A DNA stretch of 64,000 nucleotides, from contig NZ_AAVU01000002.1 of assembly GCF_000169095.1 (NCBI RefSeq), positions 186,001-250,000 of the forward strand, in the 5' to 3' direction. The position numbers and the translations under genes are program-made. Source of the DNA: Lyngbya sp. PCC 8106 (lineage in GTDB: Bacteria; Cyanobacteriota; Cyanobacteriia; Cyanobacteriales; Microcoleaceae). Positions 28,270 through 37,378 of this stretch are shown here, one piece after another (the first letter of the stretch is position 1; each line of letters opens with the position of its first letter). Under the pieces are notes generated by a model, which saw nothing but the letters and a program-made list of their open reading frames with translations, made no database searches and was not told the DNA's origin.

Positions 28270-29235
28270 CTAACTTAACTTTTCGCGATCATGAGGTTCA
28301 TCAAAGTTAATCATTGGCCCGATTGGAACCACTCGCGTCGGATTAATTTGAGTGTGACTTTTGTAGTAGTGACGCTTGATATGGTCTAAATTACACGTTT
28401 CTTTAACTCCTGGTGTTTGATAGATATCTTTGACATAATTCCATAAATTTGGATAATCTACAATTCGCCGTAAATTACATTTAAAATGGCCGTGATAAAC
28501 TGGGTCAAAACGAAATAGCGTTGTAAACATACAAACATCCGCTTCCGTTAATTTATTTCCACACAAATATCGTTGACTTTCTAGCACCTGTTCCCAATGA
28601 TCAAGATGTTTAAATAATTCAGTCACAGCTTCTTCATAAGCGGTTTGAGTTGAAGCAAATCCTGAACGATAAACCCCGTTATTAATGGGCTGATAAATGG
28701 CATCAATTGTTTGATCAATTTGTTCTTGCAGTTCTTCGGGATATAGATTAAAACCGGATTTGGAATAGGCTTCAAATTCAACATCCAACATCCGAATAAT
28801 TTCCCGAGACTCATTATTGATCATATGCTGATTCGGTTTATCCCAGAGTACCGGAACCGTTACCCGCCCCGTATATTGAGGATTCGCTTTTAAATACAAT
28901 TCGCGTAAATAGTTACAGCTATTAACAATATCAGGAATACATCCCGGTTCTTCAGAAAAATTCCAGCCATTTTCCCCCATTTCAGGATCAACAATTGAAA
29001 CCGAAATCACATCTTGTAACCCTTTTAAATTCCGCATCATTAACGTTCGATGCGCCCAGGGACAAGCTAAACTCACATAAAGATGATAACGACTTTGTTC
29101 AACTGTAAATGCACTCGAACCGTCTTGTTTAATCCAGTTGCGAAACTGAGTCGGCATTCGGTTAAACTTACCCTGGTTATCTTGTTCTTTCCATTCTGTT
29201 GTCCATTTTCCATCCACTAACATTCCCAGTGGCAT
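28270..29235 (-). CDS. glutathionyl-hydroquinone reductase (Xi-class GST)
   Basis: A 321-residue cytoplasmic enzyme of the YqjG/ECM4/PcpF family. These enzymes reduce glutathionyl-hydroquinones with glutathione and release the free hydroquinone and GSSG. The thioredoxin-like N-terminal domain has the diagnostic LACPWAHR with catalytic Cys58. The C-terminal helical GST domain has LCGNKLTEADVCMFTTL and the family's YHGHFKCNLRRI. Length matches the family. It may protect quinone pools, which is inference. Neighbouring genes are on other units. Confidence 0.93.
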   Translation of the reverse strand: MPLGMLVDGKWTTEWKEQDNQGKFNRMPTQFRNWIKQDGSSAFTVEQSRYHLYVSLACPWAHRTLMMRNLKGLQDVISVSIVDPEMGENGWNFSEEPGCIPDIVNSCNYLRELYLKANPQYTGRVTVPVLWDKPNQHMINNESREIIRMLDVEFEAYSKSGFNLYPEELQEQIDQTIDAIYQPINNGVYRSGFASTQTAYEEAVTELFKHLDHWEQVLESQRYLCGNKLTEADVCMFTTLFRFDPVYHGHFKCNLRRIVDYPNLWNYVKDIYQTPGVKETCNLDHIKRHYYKSHTQINPTRVVPIGPMINFDEPHDREKLS

Positions 29236-29368
29236 AATCTCCTCCTATCTTGTTTAGATAATTGTCTATTAATCCTCGACTCCAAAAATAATCATTTTGA
29301 AGACTTCCCTGTTTGATTTTAATTCATAATCTCAAAATAAAATCATTCCCCGCAAAATTCTAACTCCC

Positions 29369-29398
29369 TTGATCGAGGAACTGTTGTTAAGCTATACT
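29369..29398 (+). promoter_or_regulatory. sigma70-type promoter upstream of the MATE gene
   Basis: TTGATC (29369-29374) and TATACT (29393-29398) with an 18-base spacer. A start near 29405 would fall on the first in-frame ATG (29406), so a leaderless message or, more likely, use of ATG 29454 follows. Confidence 0.5.
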
Positions 29399-29453
29399 GA
29401 TCAAAATGTTAAGAGATTTTAAGTTATCTCTCATTCAGAGTAAATTCTTCTCA

Positions 29454-30803
29454 ATGTTCAAACCTCAATTTGATCAGTTACACCATCGTTTCCTACAGCT
29501 TGCAACGGTCAATATCCTCTCTAATTTAATGGTTCCCCTCGCCAGTTTAGTCGATATTGCTTTCTTAGGACATTTAACCGAAATTCGTCATTTAGCTGGG
29601 GTTGCTTTATCGACTGTACTGTTCAAATATATCTATTGGACATTCGGTTTTCTCCGCATGGGAACAACAGGCACCACCGCTCAAGCATTAGGAGCAAAAG
29701 ATTATGATGGAGCCTTGTTAATCTTACTCCGAAATGGTTTAATTGCCTTAATCGTTGGACTCGCAATTCTTCTCTTGCAGTATCCTCTCCGTGAACTCGG
29801 TTTTACTCTCCTCAGTGCGACAAACGAGGTCAAAATTGCTGGACAAGACTACTATAATACCTTAATCTGGAGTGCGCCAGCGACCCTGTTAAACTTTGTA
29901 TTAATGGGTTGGTTTTTAGGGCGTGAACAGGGCGGAAAAGTCTTTTTACTTTCAGCCGTTAGCAATGGCAGTAACGTAATTTTAGACTATTTTTTTATTC
30001 GACAATGGGGGTGGGAAAGTGCGGGTGCGGGTGCCGCAACTGCTTTGAGTCAATACCTGATGCTACTGATCGGTTTATTATTAGTCGTTTGGGAAAAACC
30101 CTTTCCACAGATCAAAATTCTAGCGGGAAGAATTCTAAACCGAGAAGCTTTAAAAGCCTCTTTTCTCCTCAATACTAATATTTTAATCCGCACTTTTGCC
30201 TTGATTTCTACCTTTGCCTTATTTACAAACTTGAGTTCAGCTTTTGGAATAATGGTTCTGACAACCAATACCTTATTAATGCAAGCGGTAACACTTTCTG
30301 TTTACTTTCTAGACGGACTCGCGTTTGCGACTGAAAGTTTAGCCGGAAGTTATAAAGGTGAAGGTTCAAAACAACAATTAATTCGTTTGGTCAAATTGTC
30401 AGGAAGTTTAAGCTTAAGTATTGGACTCGGACTTGCCATTATCTTCGTACTCATTCCCGGATTTGTATTTGGTTTATTAACCAATCATAGTGATGTCATT
30501 TCTGGAATTGATCATTATGTATTTTGGTTACTCCCCGTGTTAGGCTTGGGTTCAATTGCCTTTATGCTCGACGGTTATTTCTTAGGATTAACAGAAGGGC
30601 GAATTTTACGAGATTGCGCTCTAATTGCCACTCTCGTTGGTTGTATTGCGATGGCGATCAATGCGTGGCAGTTTCACAGTTCTCATTTATTGTGGCTAGC
30701 CTTATCCTTATTCATGGGAACCCGAGTATTAACTTTAGGATTAAAAGTCCCCTTAACCTGGCATAAAATCAGTATTTCAGGAGAGCCGGAGATCGGAAGA
30801 TAG
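29454..30803 (+). CDS. MATE-family efflux transporter (DinF-like)
   Basis: A membrane protein of about 450 residues with twelve predicted segments, using cation-driven antiport to export drugs or metabolites. Family features include ATVNILSNLMVPLASLVDIA near the N-terminus, FLRMGTTGTTAQALGA, and the internal duplication with FLDGLAFATESLAGSYKGEG. The open frame begins at ATG 29406, but a promoter-like pair ends at 29398. ATG 29454, giving MFKPQFDQL, fits relatives better. Either start leaves all membrane segments intact. The substrate is unknown. Confidence 0.9.
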   Translation: MFKPQFDQLHHRFLQLATVNILSNLMVPLASLVDIAFLGHLTEIRHLAGVALSTVLFKYIYWTFGFLRMGTTGTTAQALGAKDYDGALLILLRNGLIALIVGLAILLLQYPLRELGFTLLSATNEVKIAGQDYYNTLIWSAPATLLNFVLMGWFLGREQGGKVFLLSAVSNGSNVILDYFFIRQWGWESAGAGAATALSQYLMLLIGLLLVVWEKPFPQIKILAGRILNREALKASFLLNTNILIRTFALISTFALFTNLSSAFGIMVLTTNTLLMQAVTLSVYFLDGLAFATESLAGSYKGEGSKQQLIRLVKLSGSLSLSIGLGLAIIFVLIPGFVFGLLTNHSDVISGIDHYVFWLLPVLGLGSIAFMLDGYFLGLTEGRILRDCALIATLVGCIAMAINAWQFHSSHLLWLALSLFMGTRVLTLGLKVPLTWHKISISGEPEIGR

Positions 30804-31022
30804 GGGAAGCAGGGAAACCAGGAAGCAGCAGAGAGGGTGACTGAAAAGAATTGATTTAGATCTGGGCAACCTACAATTGATGCGTTAAAGTTGTTTTGAA
30901 TGATCAGTCCGTTGCCTGTGATGTCGGTTTTGATAAAAGCCTAGCCCTTTTCTTTGGTCGCGGGATCACCTCGCTCGAACAGTCAACTCGGCTTGGCATT
31001 TGAATAGATTAGGAGGATAGCC

Positions 31023-31967
31023 GTGCCCCCAGATCAACAGCAGTACCAGAAAATTTTCGTCGCCTTCATGGAAGAAGCCGGAGAACACCTAGAAATCATG
31101 GAGCAAGGGCTAAAACGCCTGAGCGCTGTCATGGCAAACCCGGATCGCGAAGAGGCGATCGCCATCTACCGTGCTGCTCATACCATCAAGGGAGGTGCGG
31201 CGATGCTCATGAATCAAAGTCCCAATTTAGTCAGTATTAACAAAGTCGCCAAAAGTCTCGAAGACTGCTTTAAACCCATCAAAGACACCCCCTTTAAAGT
31301 CGATGCTACTGCCCACTCTCTGGCCAATAAAGCCTATGAAGTCTTAAAAAATCTGATCACCCGCGCTCAGAGTCCGGCAGGATTGTCCCCGCAAATGGGC
31401 GAAAAAATTGTCACCGCCTCGACACCGCTATTTGAGAAACTCGAAGCTCACCTACTTGCCCTGGTTAGCGGCAAAGCGGCTCCTGCGGCTCAACCCCCGG
31501 CTGCAACCGCTCAAAAGGTTCCCAAGGCTGCCGCTCAAGTTATGACCGTTCTCAAACCCATGTTACAGGGCTTAAAACAGCCGGAATCTCCCGCTTCTCG
31601 CAAACAAATTGCGGGGTTATGTGGACGTCTGACCAAAGTTGGCCCCGGTGTAGAGCCTTGGCAAACCCTGGTGAAAACAGTTTACCAAGCGATCGCGAAC
31701 CCCAAAAATTCCTACAAAGACTTAGCGAACACCGTCATCAAAGAATTAAAGCAGGGATCGGAGTTTCTCGAAGTCGGAAAAGCAAACGAAATCGCACCCA
31801 GTCCAGCCTTATTACAACTCACGGGCCGAACCGCAACCACCCCCACGGCCCAAGAAATTACGATTCCGGCCGATCCCAAAGAAGTCGTGAAAGTCTTGCT
31901 GAAAACCTTTAATAAAAAACAATTGCAAGCGATCGCTCAACTCTTGATCAAACACATCAAATCCTAA
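31023..31967 (+). CDS. Hpt-domain phosphotransfer protein
   Basis: A 314-residue soluble protein starting at GTG with AGGAGG upstream. Residues about 8-130 form a histidine phosphotransfer domain with AAHTIKGGAAML (His53 as phospho-acceptor). An Ala/Pro-rich linker (about 150-180) and a second helical domain of unknown function follow, ending TFNKKQLQAIAQLLIKHIKS. It overlaps the 3' end of the DICT-kinase gene tail to tail by four bases. Hpt proteins relay phosphate between kinases and regulators. A partner among the window's kinases is possible but not shown. Base composition is more GC-rich than its surroundings. Confidence 0.88.
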   Translation: MPPDQQQYQKIFVAFMEEAGEHLEIMEQGLKRLSAVMANPDREEAIAIYRAAHTIKGGAAMLMNQSPNLVSINKVAKSLEDCFKPIKDTPFKVDATAHSLANKAYEVLKNLITRAQSPAGLSPQMGEKIVTASTPLFEKLEAHLLALVSGKAAPAAQPPAATAQKVPKAAAQVMTVLKPMLQGLKQPESPASRKQIAGLCGRLTKVGPGVEPWQTLVKTVYQAIANPKNSYKDLANTVIKELKQGSEFLEVGKANEIAPSPALLQLTGRTATTPTAQEITIPADPKEVVKVLLKTFNKKQLQAIAQLLIKHIKS

Positions 31968-33982
31968 GCCCGCTTCGGCTTCCTCGCCCGTTCTCCTCTG
32001 CCTTTCTCCCCGATTGATAACTCAACCGGAACCGTAAAATGAAACTGACTGCCGCGATCGCGTCCAGCAGAAATTGCCCAGATCTGTCCGCCCATGCCTT
32101 GGACGATTTGACGACAAATTGCTAAACCCAAACCTGTTCCCCCAACCGAACGTTTAAGAGAATCTTCCTCTTGATAAAAGCGATCAAAAATTGTTTCTAA
32201 CTGATTCGGTTCAATGCCTCGCCCAGTATCTGCAACCACCACTTCTAACATCGGGAGTGAATGTCGGGGACGCTGTTGATTAACCATAGGCGGCATGATT
32301 CTCGCTTGAATCGTCACCTGTCCACCCGCTCCAGTAAACTTACAGGCATTATCCAACAATTTCGTTAACACTTCCACCAATCCTTCTCCATCTGCCCGTA
32401 CACAAGGCAATTGGGGGGATAACTCGATCTTGATCGTAGGTAAGCCCTGACTTCCCCAAATTGTTCTCAAACCCGCCAGAGCAAACTCGACCACTTCTTG
32501 GAGTTGTAGCGGTTCTGGACGTTTTGAAGTTTGACCACTTTCCAACTTAGACAGAGTGAGAATATCTTGGATCAACCGTCGCAGTCGCTCCGAATCAGTT
32601 AATGCCATATCCAGCATGGTTTGGCGAAATTCAATCGGCATATCTGGTTCACTCGCTAGACTTTCCAGACACACTTGAATCGTGGAAAGGGGTGTTCGCA
32701 ATTCGTGACCGACAATAGCAATTAAGTTATTTTGAATCCGTTCTAGGGCTTCGAGTTGTTCATTAAGTGAGATCAAATTCGCATAGGCTTGGGCTTGAGT
32801 AAGCGCCACACCGATTTGAGTTGCGATCGCTTCGAGTAACGCAATATCTTGAACCCGCCAATGATAGGCTTTTAATCCCCCATAATGCAACTCGATCATC
32901 CCTAACAAGGTTCCTTGGTAACGAATGGGAACCAGCAACCAAGCCCGAATATTCGCTTTTTCGATCTTTGTCCTCAACAGTTCATTTTCCAATAAGTAGG
33001 AATTTTTGGAGACATCATCGACTGCTAACGCCCGATCTTGAGACTGAACCGCCACAAATAAGGGATTATCAATCAAAGACCAAGATTCTCCTTTTAATGA
33101 CACCATTCCCGAGGGGAGAAATTCATATTCAATTTCGGCTTCTCGCACCCGAGGACTGAGACGATAGAGCAAACAGCGACAGTTTTCAAAGGTTTCGCCA
33201 ATCTCCTGCACTGCAATGCTGAAAATCTCACTGGAGTTGAGGGAACTACGAATTGCCGTCGCCATCACATTAATCAGACGTTCTCGACGTTCTTTTTCGG
33301 CGATCGCCCGGTAAGCTTTGAGGAGTTTATACTGATTGGTCTGTAAATAGGTGACGAGTCGAGTTGCAAAGATTTCCGCATTAATGGCTTGTTGGCTCTG
33401 TAGAGAAACAGATTCAGATTTCTCGCTTGTCAGTTGGTATTGTTGGTAAGCCTGTTCAACTTTGGGTTTCAGTTGGGGAGAATCAGCCACAATATAGTCT
33501 AAGAGCCAGCGAGCCGCCGAGCGACTGACTTGAGGATCAAATGTCCACAATCCCTGAAATCGTCGGGCTTGATCCACAATATATCCGGCTTCCAGTTGTT
33601 CTCGACAGATCAAACAAGCGGTGTAATCTGCCGCAACAATCACTAAATGCCATTCTTGGGCGAGTTGATCATCAGGTTTTAGGGGAATGATTTCATAAGG
33701 CTCAGTGTTGACACTTACATTAGATGAAACTTCCGGTACTGCTAAAATATAAACCTGATCACTTTGTTGAGCAATTTGACGATAGCGACGAATTTCTTGC
33801 CGATAAAAACGCTCTTGTTGAAAATTGGCAATCACTAAAGGCTGATCTGATCTCGCTAACACTAAATCTTCGATCGCGTGCGATAAAGCTGTCAGAGAAG
33901 ATTTAAAATAATCCTGGATTTGCAGGTCTGTTCGTGTAGAATTTGGGAGTAAATTGTCCAGTAAAGAATTAGGGTTGCTCAT
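31964..33982 (-). CDS. DICT-GAF-HisKA-HATPase sensor histidine kinase
   Basis: A soluble kinase of about 672 residues. An N-terminal DICT domain (YFKSSLTALSHAIEDLVLAR, then VYILAVPE), a cyanobacteria-enriched sensor linked with light or second-messenger signalling, spans about 10-230. A GAF domain (about 250-420; LLVPIRYQGTLLGMIELHY) and a transmitter follow, with H-box IVGHELRTPLS, N-box LLDNACKF, G1 DTGRGIEP and G2 GGTGLGLAI. The frame opens at 34030, but ATG 33982 gives MSNPNSLLDNLL, closer to relatives. The C-terminal end is rich in Arg/Lys. It is convergent with the Hpt gene. Confidence 0.9.
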   Translation of the reverse strand: MSNPNSLLDNLLPNSTRTDLQIQDYFKSSLTALSHAIEDLVLARSDQPLVIANFQQERFYRQEIRRYRQIAQQSDQVYILAVPEVSSNVSVNTEPYEIIPLKPDDQLAQEWHLVIVAADYTACLICREQLEAGYIVDQARRFQGLWTFDPQVSRSAARWLLDYIVADSPQLKPKVEQAYQQYQLTSEKSESVSLQSQQAINAEIFATRLVTYLQTNQYKLLKAYRAIAEKERRERLINVMATAIRSSLNSSEIFSIAVQEIGETFENCRCLLYRLSPRVREAEIEYEFLPSGMVSLKGESWSLIDNPLFVAVQSQDRALAVDDVSKNSYLLENELLRTKIEKANIRAWLLVPIRYQGTLLGMIELHYGGLKAYHWRVQDIALLEAIATQIGVALTQAQAYANLISLNEQLEALERIQNNLIAIVGHELRTPLSTIQVCLESLASEPDMPIEFRQTMLDMALTDSERLRRLIQDILTLSKLESGQTSKRPEPLQLQEVVEFALAGLRTIWGSQGLPTIKIELSPQLPCVRADGEGLVEVLTKLLDNACKFTGAGGQVTIQARIMPPMVNQQRPRHSLPMLEVVVADTGRGIEPNQLETIFDRFYQEEDSLKRSVGGTGLGLAICRQIVQGMGGQIWAISAGRDRGSQFHFTVPVELSIGEKGRGERARKPKRA

Positions 33983-34289
33983 TAGGAATTTTAAGCAAGT
34001 TAGGGGAAGTCTGTCAGAGAGCCAGACCATTCACAAATTTATGAACTCAATTATGAATGGGGGAAGAAATTTATGACTGTTAAAATTATCAATGCTCAAA
34101 AAAGAGTTTGTCTCTTTGATCATTCATCACTCATAATTTTGTCCAAACTTTCAGATCATCATCCATAATTCATCATCCATAATTCTGTTGAGACACGCAC
34201 TTGGTTTTTTGACGGTACACTCTGTATGATCAAACAATTCACCAACGATTCAATCTTCTCCGCTACAGAAGATCTCGTTGCCAAACCCA

Positions 34290-35375
34290 TTAACTAAGCA
34301 ATAACGTTGCCTGATTATCAATCGCAGACTCACTACTAAAAGCCTCAAAATAATGTCGAACTGGAGTCGGTAACTGTGGAAAATGTAACTCCGCATCTCC
34401 TCCAGCAACATCAGCCCAAAAATAACGCAAATCCGGGGCAAACTGAACCGCTTGTTCCTGTGGTAAACTTAAAGGAGGACTGGTTAACAATTTTGTCATA
34501 AATGCAAACGAGTGATCGGCAATCCGCTCCCGTGACTGTTCGGTTAAATCCGGCCAACCTGCAACAGAAGTGATACGATGAGACTCAATCTGTAATTGCT
34601 GTTTTCCATCCGATTCTGTTCGGAAATTGACAATCCGATAAGGGTGAGGATAACTCACTAAAGAACCTGTTGTAATCTCATAGATATTTTGCCATTGAGC
34701 AATATCTTGAACGTGCAAATGACCCGTAAACACCAGCTTTACATCGGCTTGATCCAGTATTTCTAACAATTGCGGTGCATTTTTTAACATATACCGACGA
34801 CCTAAAGGATTAGTCGCTTGACCCGGAAGATGTTCAATCACATTATGATGTAACATCACCATCACCAACTCATCCTCAGTCGTTGCTAACACTGCTTGTA
34901 ACCAGTCAAGTTGCTGTTGATCAAGATAACCGATTTGTCTTCCCGTTTGATCAAAAATGTTAGAATTCAACCCGATCAACCGCACTCCCGGTAGAATCTC
35001 ATGGGTATAGTACAACTGATCAATGTTTTCATAGCCAAACTGATGATAATACCGAGGAAAATCACTCAAACCTGTTACCTTGTCATTTCCCACCGCAAGC
35101 GGTACATCATGGTTTCCCGGAACAACATAAACCGGATAGGGAAGTTTAGCCAAACGTTTACTCAACCAAACATGATTATCAATCTCCCCGTCTTGGGTTA
35201 AATCACCGGGTAAGAGTAAAAAGTCTAAGTCAGATTCGGCTAAATGTTCAAGAACAAGTTCTAACGCCGGAATACTGGCTTCAACCAGATGAAACCGTGT
35301 CGGATGATCCCAAATCGTGTGAGAAAGGGCAATATGAAGATCACTAACAATGGCAAATCGAAAATTTAAGCTCAT
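34290..35375 (-). CDS. calcineurin-like metallophosphoesterase
   Basis: About 361 residues from ATG 35375 (MSLNFRFAIVSDLHIAL). Five metallophosphoesterase motifs are present in order: DLH, GDLTQDGE, GNHD (VVPGNHDVPL), HHN (MLHHNVIEHL) and GHLHVQD, which build the two-metal site. It resembles the cAMP phosphodiesterase CpdA-like group, but cyclic-nucleotide specificity is not proven. The longer frame from 35420 adds 15 residues without support. It is divergent from the DUF697 gene, with about 110 bases between the starts. The 259 bases downstream contain short imperfect repeats of a TCATCCATAATT kind and no gene. Confidence 0.88.
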   Translation of the reverse strand: MSLNFRFAIVSDLHIALSHTIWDHPTRFHLVEASIPALELVLEHLAESDLDFLLLPGDLTQDGEIDNHVWLSKRLAKLPYPVYVVPGNHDVPLAVGNDKVTGLSDFPRYYHQFGYENIDQLYYTHEILPGVRLIGLNSNIFDQTGRQIGYLDQQQLDWLQAVLATTEDELVMVMLHHNVIEHLPGQATNPLGRRYMLKNAPQLLEILDQADVKLVFTGHLHVQDIAQWQNIYEITTGSLVSYPHPYRIVNFRTESDGKQQLQIESHRITSVAGWPDLTEQSRERIADHSFAFMTKLLTSPPLSLPQEQAVQFAPDLRYFWADVAGGDAELHFPQLPTPVRHYFEAFSSESAIDNQATLLLS

Positions 35376-35484
35376 AGTCTTATCAGCGTATGACGTTGAT
35401 CCCGGTACAATCTTAAGCATAGCTTCAGTTTTGATCTAAGCTGGAATGTAACGTTATTTCAATCAGTTATCACAATTTTTTATT

Positions 35485-36948
35485 ATGACGGCTAAATTGC
35501 AACGCCCCATTCTAGTTGGGGGAATCGGACTCTCTTTTTTACTCTGGTTAGTTAACAGTATGGCGCATTCGGCCGCTGAATTTGGCGAAACCGCATTAGT
35601 GGGGACAATGGCCCTCGGAGCCGGACTCTGGTGGCTACAGCGACAGTTTCCCAAAGCAACCCCCGCACTCACTCCCAAAATTGTTGATCGTCAAACTGTA
35701 GATCAAGCACTCGCTCAAACGGGAACGATGATCGAAAAGTTGACCACCGTTGCTCAACAAAACCGCTCTCCACAGGATTTTACCGCCAATATTGCTCAAT
35801 TCCAACAACAGCTAACCGAACTCACCCCTCAACTCGAACGTCAAAACCTATCTATCGGGGTAATGGGGGGAAAATCGGTGGGGAAAACCCTGTTAATGCA
35901 AGTCTTATCGGCTGATGGAATCCCCCAATACAGCCAACCGTTAAACTGGGTGGAAATTCCCGAAGGACAGCAAAATGGATTAACAGATTGTGATTTGGTT
36001 CTGTTTCTCACCAGTGGGGATGTCACCAATCCGCAATATCAAACCATTTCTCAACTCTTACTACAAAGTCAGCGAGTGATCTTCGTCTGGAACAAGCAAG
36101 ACCAACATTCCCAAGAACAACAACCTGTGATTCTCCAACGTCTGCGAGAGACGACGCAGGGGCTACTACAACCCGAGGATGTGATTGCAGTTGCAGCTTC
36201 TCCGAGTCCGGTGAAAGTCCGTCAACATCAAGCCGATGGTTCAGTCAAAGAATGGATGGAAGTGCAACAACCGGAAATTTTACCGTTGACCCAACGGCTC
36301 AGTCAGATTTTACAACAAGAGCAGCAATCTTTAGTTTGGGCGACGACTTATCGACAAGCCAAAGCCTTACAAACTCAAGTCAAAATCAGTTTAAATCAAG
36401 TTAGACGTGAGCGGGCTTTACCGATTATTGAACAATATCAATGGTTTGCAGCAGCGACGGCGTTTGCCAATCCGGTTCCGGCGTTGGATGTGTTAGCAAC
36501 TGCGGCAATTAATGCTCAATTGGTGATTGATTTGGGTGGAATTTATCAGCAAAAGTTTTCTCTAGAACAAGCCCAAGAAGTAGCGAAAACTATCGGAACT
36601 CAGATGTTAAAGTTGGGGTTTGTAGAATTGACAAGTCAAACGTTAACGTCGATGTTAAAAAGTAATACAATGACCTTTGTAGCGGGTGGTGTTGTGCAAG
36701 GGGTGAGTGCCGCCTATTTAACTCGAATTGCGGGTTTAAGTTTAGTTGAATATTTTCAAACGTTAGAGATAGATGAGCAGGAGTCGGGTCAGTTTGCTCT
36801 CAATCTTAACGCGCTCAATCAAACTTTGAAAACCGTGTTTCAGCAAAACCAACAGCTTTCGTTATTGCAATCTTTTGTGAAACAAGCCATCAATCGTCTG
36901 TCTCCCCAAATCCAACAAAAACAAGCCAGTCAATCTTCTGCGTCTTAA
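35485..36948 (+). CDS. membrane-anchored P-loop GTPase-like protein with DUF697
   Basis: A 487-residue protein. Two close membrane segments at the N-terminus (about 8-20 and 33-50) precede a linker and a P-loop domain with Walker A MGGKSVGKT (residues about 128-136) and the guanine-specificity motif NKQD (VFVWNKQDQ). The C-terminal DUF697 region (about 295-450) has hydrophobic helices such as FVAGGVVQGVSAAYLTRIAG that may insert in the membrane. The architecture is common in cyanobacteria and distantly like Era-type GTPases with YcjF-like tails. The role is unknown; membrane remodelling or envelope function is inference. Confidence 0.82.
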   Translation: MTAKLQRPILVGGIGLSFLLWLVNSMAHSAAEFGETALVGTMALGAGLWWLQRQFPKATPALTPKIVDRQTVDQALAQTGTMIEKLTTVAQQNRSPQDFTANIAQFQQQLTELTPQLERQNLSIGVMGGKSVGKTLLMQVLSADGIPQYSQPLNWVEIPEGQQNGLTDCDLVLFLTSGDVTNPQYQTISQLLLQSQRVIFVWNKQDQHSQEQQPVILQRLRETTQGLLQPEDVIAVAASPSPVKVRQHQADGSVKEWMEVQQPEILPLTQRLSQILQQEQQSLVWATTYRQAKALQTQVKISLNQVRRERALPIIEQYQWFAAATAFANPVPALDVLATAAINAQLVIDLGGIYQQKFSLEQAQEVAKTIGTQMLKLGFVELTSQTLTSMLKSNTMTFVAGGVVQGVSAAYLTRIAGLSLVEYFQTLEIDEQESGQFALNLNALNQTLKTVFQQNQQLSLLQSFVKQAINRLSPQIQQKQASQSSAS

Positions 36949-37059
36949 CCGTTAATAGATGAGCGTTTAGAGCGTTCTCAAACCTAAAACAATTGGTTAA
37001 TTTAAAAAATTAGATTAATCGATTGTTTTTTTAATCTCAATTACAAACAGTAAATCACA

Positions 37060-37344
37060 ATGAATTTATTTTCTAATTCAAATCCTGATTCAGAGAATGG
37101 TCATCGTTCTGATGATTCTTTAAATACACTTAATAATCATCATCCAGATCTAGACTCGATTGATGATGTACAAAATCGAGAACCCCATCCAGAGACGATT
37201 AAAGTTCTCCGGCGCTCTTTTCTATTTTTAATCGTTTTAGGGTTACTATTGGGAGCGATTGTTGCAACTGGAGTGATCTATCTTATGAATCGATTTGATC
37301 TGACAGGTCAACCGTCTCAAACGCCTATAGAACAAGTCAAATAA
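37060..37344 (+). CDS. small single-pass membrane protein (94 aa)
   Basis: A 94-residue protein with an acidic, Asn/Asp/His-rich N-terminal half, a membrane segment at about 50-76 (FLFLIVLGLLLGAIVATGVI) and a short Pro/Thr-rich tail. It has no known domain. Codon use and composition match a real gene. It is on the same strand as the DUF697 gene, 111 bases downstream. Confidence 0.65.
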   Translation: MNLFSNSNPDSENGHRSDDSLNTLNNHHPDLDSIDDVQNREPHPETIKVLRRSFLFLIVLGLLLGAIVATGVIYLMNRFDLTGQPSQTPIEQVK

Positions 37345-37378
37345 AACTCAAAAATCAAACACAAAACACAAAACACAG

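Noticed and set aside
31966..31981. AAGCC/GGCTT hairpin over the convergent stops of the Hpt and DICT-kinase genes
   Set aside because: Only 5 bp, and no T run on either side; too weak to call a terminator.
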